Source: an uncultured Bacillota bacterium
GTDB lineage: Bacteria; Bacillota; Clostridia; Peptostreptococcales; Anaerovoracaceae
Direction: 5' to 3'
Assembly: GCA_946629205.1 (NCBI GenBank)
Contig: CAMOXP010000006.1
Span: 1 to 18,353, forward strand
Length of the DNA: 18,353 nt
The position numbers and the translations under genes are program-made. The notes beneath the pieces are model-generated. The model was not told the DNA's origin, did no database searches, and worked only from the letters and a program-made list of their open reading frames with translations. This document shows positions 7,800-14,909 of the stretch, piece by piece (position 1 is the stretch's first letter; each line of letters starts with the position of its first letter).

Positions 7800-7832
7800 A
7801 AAGGTGCGGGGGCGTTTGCTCTCCGCGCCTTT
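7800..7832 (+). other. Intercistronic hairpin 1 after the binding-protein gene
   Basis: AAAGGTGCGG (7800-7809) pairs with CCGCGCCTTT (7823-7832) over 10 bp including one G-T pair, with a 13-base loop. No U-tract follows, so it is more likely an mRNA 3'-end stabiliser or processing barrier than a full terminator. Confidence 0.65.
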
Positions 7833-7852
7833 GCAAACTCGGATATTTAGAT

Positions 7853-7873
7853 CCCGGCCTTGAAGATGCCGGG
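7853..7873 (+). other. Intercistronic hairpin 2 before the permease gene
   Basis: CCCGGC (7853-7858) pairs perfectly with GCCGGG (7868-7873) around a 9-base loop. It sits a few bases ahead of the permease ribosome binding site and could limit ribosome access or mark a processing point. Confidence 0.5.
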
Positions 7874-7896
7874 CGCAGAACCGGAAGGTGATCAAA

Positions 7897-8775
7897 TTGA
7901 CAACCAGCCGCAAATTCCTTCTGCTCATATTGATACCAATATTTGCGGAAGCACTGATTTTTCTTATTATCCCGATCCTTGGAACACTCGGGATATCCTT
8001 TATGAATTACAATCCGCTGAACCATTCTGCGGAGTTTGTTGGACTTGACAACTACAGAGAACTGCTCGACGATCCGGACGCCGTCAAAGCGTTCAAGAAC
8101 ACGATCATATTCACCGTCGTTGCAGTTGCTCTTAACATAGTGATTTCTCTTACCGTTGCGACGCTGATCAGCCAGATGAAGAGCAACAAGACCAGGAGCT
8201 TCTTCAGGATGATCGTATTCCTGCCGTGTATGGCGCCTATGGTCGCCTCGGCAGTCGTGTGGGGGAGGAGTATTTTCAACACGAAGATCGGACTCGTCAA
8301 CCAGATCATCGAAGCTTTTGGCGGGGAAGGCGTAGCATGGACAGGCGATCCTCACTACGTCATGTTTTCGGTCATCGTCTTCACCTTGTGGGCTGACCTT
8401 GGCTATAACATCATCCTCTACTCAGCGGGCATCGACGGCATCCCCGGCGAAGTCTATGAAGCGGCAGATCTCGACCATGCAGGCGGGTGGAGCAAATTCT
8501 TCCACATCACGCTGCCGCTGCTGGGCAGAACGACGACCTTCGTTATTCTCATGACACTGATCTCATACTTCCAGATGTTCGCGCAGTTCAGCGTCCTGCT
8601 CTTCAAAGACGGACCGCAGAACTCCGGACTGGTACTCACAAGTTATATCTACGAGAATGCGTTCATTTACAAGGAAATGGGATACGCAGCGGCACTGTCA
8701 GTCGTGCTGTTCCTGCTGATTCTCATCGTAAGCCTTGTGCAGCAGCGCATCAACAGAGTTGATTGGGAGTACTGA
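7897..8775 (+). CDS. Sugar ABC transporter permease (MalF/UgpA-like)
   Basis: This 292-residue integral membrane protein has about six hydrophobic segments, from FLLLILIPIFAEALIFLIIP to the final VLFLLILIVSLV. The cytoplasmic coupling loop that docks on the ATPase is visible as EVYEAADLDHAGGWSKFFHI (the EAA motif), followed by TLPLL. It forms half of the channel with the next gene. I prefer TTG at 7897, because GGAAGGTGATC (7883-7893) matches the anti-Shine-Dalgarno sequence with the AAGG core 8 bases upstream. GTG at 7888 lies inside that element and is less likely. The C-terminus ends QQRINRVDWEY, as is common in this family. The next permease starts one base after its stop. Confidence 0.93.
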   Translation: MTTSRKFLLLILIPIFAEALIFLIIPILGTLGISFMNYNPLNHSAEFVGLDNYRELLDDPDAVKAFKNTIIFTVVAVALNIVISLTVATLISQMKSNKTRSFFRMIVFLPCMAPMVASAVVWGRSIFNTKIGLVNQIIEAFGGEGVAWTGDPHYVMFSVIVFTLWADLGYNIILYSAGIDGIPGEVYEAADLDHAGGWSKFFHITLPLLGRTTTFVILMTLISYFQMFAQFSVLLFKDGPQNSGLVLTSYIYENAFIYKEMGYAAALSVVLFLLILIVSLVQQRINRVDWEY

Positions 8776-8776
8776 T

Positions 8777-9613
8777 ATGAAAGATTTCGCATACACAAGA
8801 GATTTCAAAAGCAGGGCGCTCATCTTCGCGATCCTGCTGGCCGTATCGATCATCGTTGTCATTCCTTATATATGGATGCTCAGCAATTCCTTTAAGACAA
8901 CGATGGAGACACTGACAGATCCGATGCACATCATTCCGCAGGAATTCACCCTCGACGGATATATCAAAGTGCTGACCAAGTCGCCGTTCTTCCACTGGCT
9001 TGGCAACTCGGTCTTCATCACCTGCACGAACACGCTGGTGATCCTGTTTACAAGTACGCTGGTGGGATACCTGTTCGCGCGCTTCCGTTTCAGAGGAAAG
9101 GACTTCCTCTTCGCCATGCTCATGTTCACCATGATGGTACCGGCGCAGGTCACCATGATCACCACGTTCATCATCATCGATGACATCGGTCTCTACGACT
9201 CTGTATGGGCGCTGATCATTCCGTCCTTCGTGAACGTTTTCGGCATCTACCTATGTAAACAGTACTGCGAAGAGATCCCGCGGGAACTCATTGAAAGCGC
9301 GCGCATCGACGGCGCGGGAGATTTTGCAATATACTGGAGGATCGTTATTCCGCAGATCCGGCCGGCCATCGGAGCACTGGCCATCTTCACCTTCATGGAG
9401 TACTGGAACGACTACCTCAATCCGTTGATCTACCTCTCATCGACAGAAAAGATGACACTTCCGCTGGCTCTGAGCTACTTCTCGACCCAGCATACGACCG
9501 ACCTGTCGGCGACGATGGCTGCTTCCGCGCTCATCATGATCCCGGCAGCAGTTGTGTTCATCATCTTCCAGAAACAGTTCATCAAGGGCTTGTCCATGAC
9601 AGGAATGAAATAA
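8777..9613 (+). CDS. Sugar ABC transporter permease (MalG/UgpE-like)
   Basis: The 278-residue protein has about six transmembrane segments. The EAA coupling loop ELIESARIDGAGDFAIYWRI is followed by VIPQIRPAIGAL, and the terminal QKQFIKGLSMTGMK is the usual C-terminus of MalG-type permeases. ATG at 8777 follows the stop of the first permease by one base, preceded by GGGAG; the open frame continues upstream inside the first permease, but family members begin near MKDF. It pairs with the preceding permease and the ATPase at 13521-14726 to form the importer. Confidence 0.94.
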   Translation: MKDFAYTRDFKSRALIFAILLAVSIIVVIPYIWMLSNSFKTTMETLTDPMHIIPQEFTLDGYIKVLTKSPFFHWLGNSVFITCTNTLVILFTSTLVGYLFARFRFRGKDFLFAMLMFTMMVPAQVTMITTFIIIDDIGLYDSVWALIIPSFVNVFGIYLCKQYCEEIPRELIESARIDGAGDFAIYWRIVIPQIRPAIGALAIFTFMEYWNDYLNPLIYLSSTEKMTLPLALSYFSTQHTTDLSATMAASALIMIPAAVVFIIFQKQFIKGLSMTGMK

Positions 9614-9625
9614 GGAGAACGCAGC

Positions 9626-10777
9626 ATGTTATTTGGATATCAGAAAGAAGAACTGAAAACAAGAAACGCCATTTTCACGGCGGAGGAAATCGCGCAGCAG
9701 CCGGACGTCTGGCAGAAGACGATCGCACAGGTGCGCGGCGTTCGCGGGCCGCTGAGCAGTTTTATGGATAATGCAACGGCAGGCGAATGCGACATCATCC
9801 TGACCGGCGCAGGGACAAGCGAATATGTGGGGCGGTGCCTGTATCCTGCTTTACTGCAAAAGCTTTCCGGCCGCGTTCACGCCATCGGTACGACAGACAT
9901 CGTAGCCACGCCGGAGCTGTTCATTTCACCGGAGCGGAAGACGCTGCTCGTATCCTTCGCCAGATCCGGCAACAGCCCGGAATCTGTCGGCGCGGTCAAG
10001 GCGGCAGAAAGGATCTCGGGCAAAGTCAGCCACCTGTTCATTACGTGCAACGAAGAAGGCGCGCTTGCGAAGCTGGCTGCGGACAAGGCAAACTGTTTCA
10101 GCCTGGTGCTCACGCCGGAGACCAATGACAGAAGCTTCGCTATGACCAGCAGCTTCACCTGTATGTACATCGCTGCGCTCGTGGCCCTGTCAGGAGACTA
10201 CGAGATGGACCTCTACGAGACCGTGAGCAGCGCGGAGAAATTCCTCGCCGTCGGACACAAAGAACTTGCGGAGTTTGTTGCCGAAAACGACTTTGCCCGG
10301 ATCGTCTATCTGGGAAGCGATGTCCTGAAAGGGCTCGCGCAGGAAGCTGCGCTCAAGGTGCTCGAACTGACAGCGGGACAGATGGTCGCGCTGCATGATA
10401 CGCCTATGGGATTCAGGCACGGACCGAAATCCGTCGTTGACGACGAAACCCTTTGTGTCGTGTTCCTCTCCGACGATCCGTTTACAAGAAGATATGAAAT
10501 GGATGTGCTGAAGGAACTCGACAGAGACCGGAAGGGGAGCAAGATCATCGCGATCGCGTCTTCCGAAGACGCGGAAGCGGCCGGCTGCTGCGATCTCTAT
10601 TTGAACATGGGCTATCGGAACGAATCCGCCAATTGCCTTCTGGCGCCGGCCTACATTATGGCCGCGCAGACTCTGGCCATGCTGTATTCGATGAAACTGG
10701 GAATCACTCCGGACAATCCGTGTCCGACAGGTGAAGTTAATCGGGTCGTGCAGGGCGTTACGATTTACGAGGAATAA
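9626..10777 (+). CDS. agaS: D-galactosamine-6-phosphate deaminase/isomerase AgaS (SIS domains)
   Basis: The 383-residue protein matches the AgaS family closely along its whole length. It has ILTGAGTSEYVGR (58-70), the phosphosugar-binding loop SFARSGNSPESVGAV (110-124), TCNEEGAL, ETNDRSFAMTSS, the GFRHGPKSVVDDETL block of the second SIS domain, and a terminal GEVNRVVQGV. Characterised proteobacterial AgaS converts galactosamine-6-phosphate to tagatose-6-phosphate and ammonia. This is the strongest clue that the operon handles a galactosamine-derived sugar. The ribosome binding site AAGGAG lies just before ATG at 9626, 12 bases after the permease. The assignment of family is firm; a relative acting on another amino-sugar phosphate is possible. 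Confidence 0.93.
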   Translation: MLFGYQKEELKTRNAIFTAEEIAQQPDVWQKTIAQVRGVRGPLSSFMDNATAGECDIILTGAGTSEYVGRCLYPALLQKLSGRVHAIGTTDIVATPELFISPERKTLLVSFARSGNSPESVGAVKAAERISGKVSHLFITCNEEGALAKLAADKANCFSLVLTPETNDRSFAMTSSFTCMYIAALVALSGDYEMDLYETVSSAEKFLAVGHKELAEFVAENDFARIVYLGSDVLKGLAQEAALKVLELTAGQMVALHDTPMGFRHGPKSVVDDETLCVVFLSDDPFTRRYEMDVLKELDRDRKGSKIIAIASSEDAEAAGCCDLYLNMGYRNESANCLLAPAYIMAAQTLAMLYSMKLGITPDNPCPTGEVNRVVQGVTIYEE

Positions 10778-10794
10778 ACTGCGAGGATCGAACA

Positions 10795-12105
10795 ATGCAA
10801 GATACACACTACTTACAGCAACTTGTAAAACAGCAAAAGAGCGGGATTCCGGCAGGCATCTGTTCTGTGTGCAGCAGCAGCCCCTTCGTCATCGACGCGG
10901 CGATTCTGCAGGCGATGAAGACCGGCACGCCGGTGCTTATCGAAGCAACGGCAAACCAAGTCAATCAGTTCGGCGGCTACACGGGAATGAAGCCCGCCGA
11001 CTTCAGAGACCACGTCCTTTCACGTGCGTCGGAACTGGGACTTCCGGCGGATAGAGTCATCCTCGGCGGCGATCATCTTGGTCCGGTCGCCTGGCAGAAG
11101 CAGGACGCAGCGGAAGCCATGGACCTCGCTGAAACACTTGCCTATGAATTTGCAAAAGCAGGATTTACGAAGATCCATCTCGACGCGAGCATGCCGCTGG
11201 GCAGTGAGGTCACGCTGTCCACGGAGGAAATCGCAGACCGGACCGTCCGGCTCTGCAAGGCGTCCGAGAGAGGCTTCGCAGAATACAGAGAAAACTGCGG
11301 CGCGGCCGTTACCGTTCCGCCTGTCTACGTCATCGGCAGCGAGGTGCCGACACCGGGCGGAAGCGGCGAAGAGGACGCCCTCAGCGTAACAAAACCGGAA
11401 GCGCTGAAAGAAATGCTCGCATGCTTCGAAGAAAAGTTCACAGCGGCTGGTCTGGCAGACGGCGCGGTGAGCCCCTGGAGCAGGATCATTGCCGCAGTCG
11501 TGCAGCCAGGCGTGGAATTCGGCAACGACAACGTGCACGAATATGTGCCGGAAGAAGCGACGCAGCTGACGGAAGAAGCGGCGGAGATTCCGGGGATCGT
11601 CCTGGAAGGACACTCCACGGATTACCAGCGGGAGAGCAGCCTGAAAAAAATGGTCGGGGACGGCATTGCCATCCTCAAAGTCGGACCTGCTCTGACCTTC
11701 GCGGCGCGGGAAGCGCTTTACGCTTTGGCTGCGATGGAACGCGAACTGTGCGATGCGCCATCCGGTTTCGTCGAAGTGCTTGATCAGGTGATGCTGGAAG
11801 ATCCGTCCAGCTGGCAGGGACACTACACAGCAGAGGAGCCGGAGAGCACGCTCCTCAGGAAGTACAGCTACAGCGACCGGAGCAGATATTACATGCACAG
11901 ACCGGAAGTGAAGGCTGCCATAGAGAAACTGATTACAAACTTAAGCGGAAACAGGATTCCGCTTCCGCTTCTCAGCCAGTATATGCCGCAGCAGTTTATC
12001 CACGTGCGGGAAGGCAAACTGGAAGCAGAGCCGGAGCAGCTGATCCTGGACAGGGTGCGTGACACGTTGTCCCAATACTGGAGAGCCTGCGGACAGGAGG
12101 TATAA
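10795..12105 (+). CDS. kbaZ: KbaZ/GatZ/AgaZ family: tagatose-1,6-bisphosphate aldolase accessory subunit
   Basis: The 436-residue protein, slightly longer than E. coli KbaZ/GatZ, shows the family blocks GICSVCSSSPFVIDAA (21-36), EATANQVNQFGGYTGM (50-65), GGDHLGPVAW (91-100), KIHLDASMPLGSE (126-138), the VPTPGGSGEE loop, LEGHSTDYQ and ILKVGPALTFAAREALYALA. In Enterobacteria this non-catalytic subunit stabilises the class II aldolase KbaY/GatY; a tagatose-6-phosphate kinase role has been suggested for some AgaZ proteins, which I recall but cannot verify here. No KbaY/GatY-type catalytic subunit occurs in the window. GAGGAT lies upstream of ATG at 10795, 17 bases after agaS. Its placement supports a tagatose-6-phosphate route. 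Confidence 0.92.
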   Translation: MQDTHYLQQLVKQQKSGIPAGICSVCSSSPFVIDAAILQAMKTGTPVLIEATANQVNQFGGYTGMKPADFRDHVLSRASELGLPADRVILGGDHLGPVAWQKQDAAEAMDLAETLAYEFAKAGFTKIHLDASMPLGSEVTLSTEEIADRTVRLCKASERGFAEYRENCGAAVTVPPVYVIGSEVPTPGGSGEEDALSVTKPEALKEMLACFEEKFTAAGLADGAVSPWSRIIAAVVQPGVEFGNDNVHEYVPEEATQLTEEAAEIPGIVLEGHSTDYQRESSLKKMVGDGIAILKVGPALTFAAREALYALAAMERELCDAPSGFVEVLDQVMLEDPSSWQGHYTAEEPESTLLRKYSYSDRSRYYMHRPEVKAAIEKLITNLSGNRIPLPLLSQYMPQQFIHVREGKLEAEPEQLILDRVRDTLSQYWRACGQEV

Positions 12106-12108
12106 ACC

Positions 12109-13521
12109 ATGAAAAAGATCATTCTGCCGACACTGCTGGCAGCAGCCATGTGCTTTGCTTTTGCAGGATGCGGCAGCGGGAGTGAAGAAGCCACGGAGGA
12201 GGAAGGCATGCAGATACAGGCAACAGCCGGGGAAGAAACGATTATTGAGGACGGAACCTACGGGACGCTGGAACTCGATGCATCCATGTCGGGCACACCG
12301 GATGCTCCGACGGTGATCAAGGCCGCCGACGGCGCCGCGCCGGTCATCAAAGTCGCGCCCGGTGAATTCCAGAGCGGCGAAGAGGATGAACTGCCGCCAA
12401 GCTACGGCATCCACATGGTCAACGTCCATGACATCGTGATCGAGGGCCTCACCGTCGAGGGCGGAACCCACGGCATCATTTACGAGAGCACTCCGGATCA
12501 GGGCGATGAGCCCCTGAAAAACATCACCATCAAAGACTGCAGTGTCAGCGGCGTGGTGGGTGCCCACGGCATCTGCGTCTATGCGGGAAACGATATGGCT
12601 CCGGTGCAGGATCTTACGGTGACAGGATGTGAGGTTTCGGAATGCAAATGCGGAGACAGCGAGTCGCTTGTTCTCAACGGCAACATCGACGGATTTGAAA
12701 TCTCCGGGAACACGATCCACGACAACAACAATATCGGCATCGATATGATCGGATTCGAGGGTACCGCGCAGCACATGGAAGCAGAAGATCCCGCGGATCT
12801 GTTTGAGGTCGACATGGCCAGAAACGGCAAGTGCTTCGGCAATACGGTGTACAACATCAGCGCGGACGGCAATCCGGCGTACTATGAAGACGGGGAATAT
12901 GATCTCTGCGCGGACGGCATCTATGTAGACGGCGGACAGGACATCGAGATCTGCGAAAACTTTGTATACAACTGTGACATCGGCATCGAAGTCGCTACAG
13001 AACACAGTCCGGATGACAATCCATTGTTCAAGGTGTCGGGCGTCAAAGTCCATGACAATGTCATTGCGGACTGCCACGGCTGGTGCGGGCTTTGCTTCGG
13101 CGGCTATGACAGGGATCTGGGTTTCACCGAGAACTGCGAATTCTATAACAACACATTTGTCGACAACGGCACCCAGATCGGCGTACAGAGAAGCAAAGGC
13201 AATAAGATCTATGACAATCTCTTCGTGGGAGGGGATTCCGCAATCGAATTCAACGGAGACTGCAGGCAGAAGGACATGATCAATGACTTCGGCAGGAACG
13301 TTTGGTGCTTGGACGACAGCACGCTGGAGGACATGATGGATGCAGGCGTTTATCATATAGATACTCTTGTTTCGGACGAGAGTATGCAAAAGCAGGAAGT
13401 GCTCAATAACTGCACTCAGGCGCTTGACGGTTTTGGGTCTACGATCGACGGCGTAGGTTCGTCCTTCGTGCCGGATGAAGCGGCTGTTAAGACCTATGAT
13501 GAAAACAAGGAGGCAGAATAA
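12109..13521 (+). CDS. Right-handed parallel beta-helix lipoprotein of unknown function
   Basis: The 470-residue protein starts with a lipoprotein signal (MKK, hydrophobic core, lipobox FAGC, Cys21) and an acidic Ser/Glu linker. From about residue 90 it shows irregular repeats of the type I.G..V.GG..GI and N.I.DN typical of pectate-lyase-like beta-helices. Striking blocks are YGIHMVNVHDIVIEGLTVEG, ADGIYVDGGQDIEICENFV, GIEVATEHSPDDNP, and CFGGYDRDLGFTENCEFYNN; similar blocks occur, as far as I recall, in uncharacterised beta-helix proteins. The mature part has about 16 cysteines. It starts 3 bases after kbaZ with AGGAGG upstream and overlaps the ATPase start by one base, so it belongs to the operon. 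A surface glycan-cleaving or glycan-binding role fits the fold and context. No catalytic residues can be assigned, and no known polysaccharidase family is recognised. Confidence 0.85.
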   Translation: MKKIILPTLLAAAMCFAFAGCGSGSEEATEEEGMQIQATAGEETIIEDGTYGTLELDASMSGTPDAPTVIKAADGAAPVIKVAPGEFQSGEEDELPPSYGIHMVNVHDIVIEGLTVEGGTHGIIYESTPDQGDEPLKNITIKDCSVSGVVGAHGICVYAGNDMAPVQDLTVTGCEVSECKCGDSESLVLNGNIDGFEISGNTIHDNNNIGIDMIGFEGTAQHMEAEDPADLFEVDMARNGKCFGNTVYNISADGNPAYYEDGEYDLCADGIYVDGGQDIEICENFVYNCDIGIEVATEHSPDDNPLFKVSGVKVHDNVIADCHGWCGLCFGGYDRDLGFTENCEFYNNTFVDNGTQIGVQRSKGNKIYDNLFVGGDSAIEFNGDCRQKDMINDFGRNVWCLDDSTLEDMMDAGVYHIDTLVSDESMQKQEVLNNCTQALDGFGSTIDGVGSSFVPDEAAVKTYDENKEAE

Positions 13522-14726
13522 TGGCAGAGGTTGTTCTGAAAAACGTCAAAAAAATCTATCCCATTGACGACAGCGAAAAGAAGAAAAAGGACGATCAGGG
13601 AGAGCAGAAAAAAACAAATCTGCAGATCACGGACAAAGGCGTCATCGCTGTCCAGGACTTCAATCTGGAGATCGCCGACAAGGAATTCGTCGTGCTGGTC
13701 GGACCGTCCGGCTGCGGCAAATCCACCACGCTCCGGATGATCGCGGGACTCGAGCAGATCAGCGAAGGAGAACTATATATCGACGGTGAGTACATGAACA
13801 ATGTAGCACCGAAGAGCCGGGACATCGCCATGGTCTTCCAGAACTACGCATTGTATCCGCATATGACGGTCTATGAGAACATGGCGTTCTCACTCAAGAT
13901 GCAGAAATACAGCAAGGCAGAAATCGACGCTCACGTGCGTGAAGCGGCCGAGATCCTGGACATCACCCCGCTCCTGGAGAGAAAACCAAAAGCACTTTCC
14001 GGAGGGCAGCGGCAGCGTGTCGCCATGGGTCGTGCCTTCGTCAGAAACCCGAAGGTCTTCCTCATGGACGAGCCTCTTTCAAATTTGGACGCGAAGCTGC
14101 GGAACCAGATGCGTGCGGAGATCATCAAGCTCAGGAAAAAAATCAACACAACCTTCATCTACGTCACCCACGACCAGGTGGAGGCCATGACCTTGGGCGA
14201 CCGAATTGTGATTATGAAGGACGGCTTCATCCAGCAGATCGGAACCCCGCAGGAAGTCTTTACCCACCCGAAGAATCTCTTTGTGGCCGGATTCATCGGC
14301 GTGCCGCAGATGAACTTCTTTCCGGCCAGCAGGTTGCAGCAGGAAGACGGCGGCTTTGTCGCAGAGATACTCGGCGAGAAGTTCCGGCTGGCGGATGAGA
14401 CCGTAGGAGCATTGGCAAATGCGGGCGTTTCCGGAGAGCGTGAAGTTGTTGTCGGCGTCAGACCCGTCAACGTTATCATCAGCGAGGACGGCACCGGCAT
14501 TGATGCGGTCATCGAAGTCGCGGAGATGATGGGCAGCGAAATGCACCTGCATCTGAAAGCCGCCGGAACAGATGTATCCGGTGAGCAGGAGACGGAGATC
14601 ATCGCCATCGCGCCGACGCTGGGACTGGATGTCGAAGCCATGAGTGCCGGTAAACATCTAAGACTGAACCTCCAGACACAGGCCATGCACTTCTTTGATC
14701 CGGAGACAGAAGAATCTCTGCTGTAG
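13521..14726 (+). CDS. ugpC: Sugar ABC transporter ATP-binding protein (UgpC/MsmX/MalK-like)
   Basis: The 401-residue ATPase has Walker A GPSGCGKST (61-69), Q-loop Gln107, signature LSGGQRQR (159-166), Walker B VFLMDEP (179-185), D-loop SNLDA, H-loop His217 and a C-terminal OB-type regulatory domain with VVGVRPVNV. It powers the importer formed by the two upstream permeases. Residues about 15-38 form a charged insertion (DDSEKKKKDDQGEQKK and following) between the first strand and the A-loop region, absent from E. coli MalK. ATG overlaps the stop of the beta-helix gene as TAATG, with AAGGAGG upstream. Many Bacillota share one MsmX ATPase between importers, so an in-operon copy points to a self-contained transporter. 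Confidence 0.95.
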   Translation: MAEVVLKNVKKIYPIDDSEKKKKDDQGEQKKTNLQITDKGVIAVQDFNLEIADKEFVVLVGPSGCGKSTTLRMIAGLEQISEGELYIDGEYMNNVAPKSRDIAMVFQNYALYPHMTVYENMAFSLKMQKYSKAEIDAHVREAAEILDITPLLERKPKALSGGQRQRVAMGRAFVRNPKVFLMDEPLSNLDAKLRNQMRAEIIKLRKKINTTFIYVTHDQVEAMTLGDRIVIMKDGFIQQIGTPQEVFTHPKNLFVAGFIGVPQMNFFPASRLQQEDGGFVAEILGEKFRLADETVGALANAGVSGEREVVVGVRPVNVIISEDGTGIDAVIEVAEMMGSEMHLHLKAAGTDVSGEQETEIIAIAPTLGLDVEAMSAGKHLRLNLQTQAMHFFDPETEESLL

Positions 14727-14727
14727 T

Positions 14728-14749
14728 GGCACCGACAGCGCCAGGTGCC
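14728..14749 (+). other. Small hairpin after the ATPase gene
   Basis: GGCACC (14728-14733) pairs with GGTGCC (14744-14749) around a 10-base loop, starting one base after the stop codon. Only a short GTTT follows, so it is at best a weak terminator or a 3'-end stabiliser. Confidence 0.45.
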
Positions 14750-14796
14750 GTTTGCGGATGCAGAAAATACTTACAAAACATACTTAATTATGTTAA

Positions 14797-14802
14797 TATA
14801 AT
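14797..14802 (+). promoter_or_regulatory. Possible -10 element upstream of the first MFS gene
   Basis: A perfect TATAAT lies in an A/T-rich stretch. The spacing-correct -35 position reads CAAAAC, which is poor; TTACAA at 14771-14776 would leave a 20-base spacer. If active, transcription would start near 14809, only about 20 bases before a strong terminator. Confidence 0.35.
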
Positions 14803-14826
14803 GGACGAAATATGTTGAGTAGCCAA

Positions 14827-14865
14827 GGGCGTAAATCCGGACATGGATTTACGCCCCTGTTTTTT
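14827..14865 (+). terminator. Strong intrinsic terminator between the sugar operon and the MFS genes
   Basis: GGGCGTAAATCC (14827-14838) pairs perfectly over 12 bp with GGATTTACGCCC (14845-14856) around the 6-base loop GGACAT, followed by CTGTTTTTT. It lies about 100 bases after the ATPase stop and 45 bases before the MFS gene. It is either the operon's terminator or an attenuator in the MFS leader. Confidence 0.9.
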
Positions 14866-14889
14866 CGGGCGGGAACGGTATCCTGCCCG
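14866..14889 (+). other. Second hairpin directly before the MFS ribosome binding site
   Basis: CGGGCGGGA (14866-14874) pairs with TCCTGCCCG (14881-14889) over 9 bp including one G-T pair, loop ACGGTA. It starts immediately after the terminator U-tract and ends at the first of two GGAGG motifs (14889-14893 and 14901-14905). Confidence 0.6.
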
Positions 14890-14909
14890 GAGGCAGATAT
14901 GGAGGCACA

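Noticed and set aside
7888..7896. GTG 7888 as permease start
   Set aside because: This GTG is part of the AAGGTGATC ribosome binding element serving TTG 7897, and no binding site lies at a proper distance upstream of it.
11941..13389. 482-residue minus-strand open frame opposite the beta-helix gene
   Set aside because: Its hydrophobic Val/Ile/Asp-rich sequence is the antisense shadow of a lipoprotein gene with a lipobox, AGGAGG site and operon overlaps.
14827..14889. Guanidine-II (mini-ykkC) riboswitch, suggested by tandem hairpins and an ACGG loop before a transporter
   Set aside because: The loops are six-base GGACAT and ACGGTA, not paired ACGR tetraloops, and the first hairpin is a terminator.
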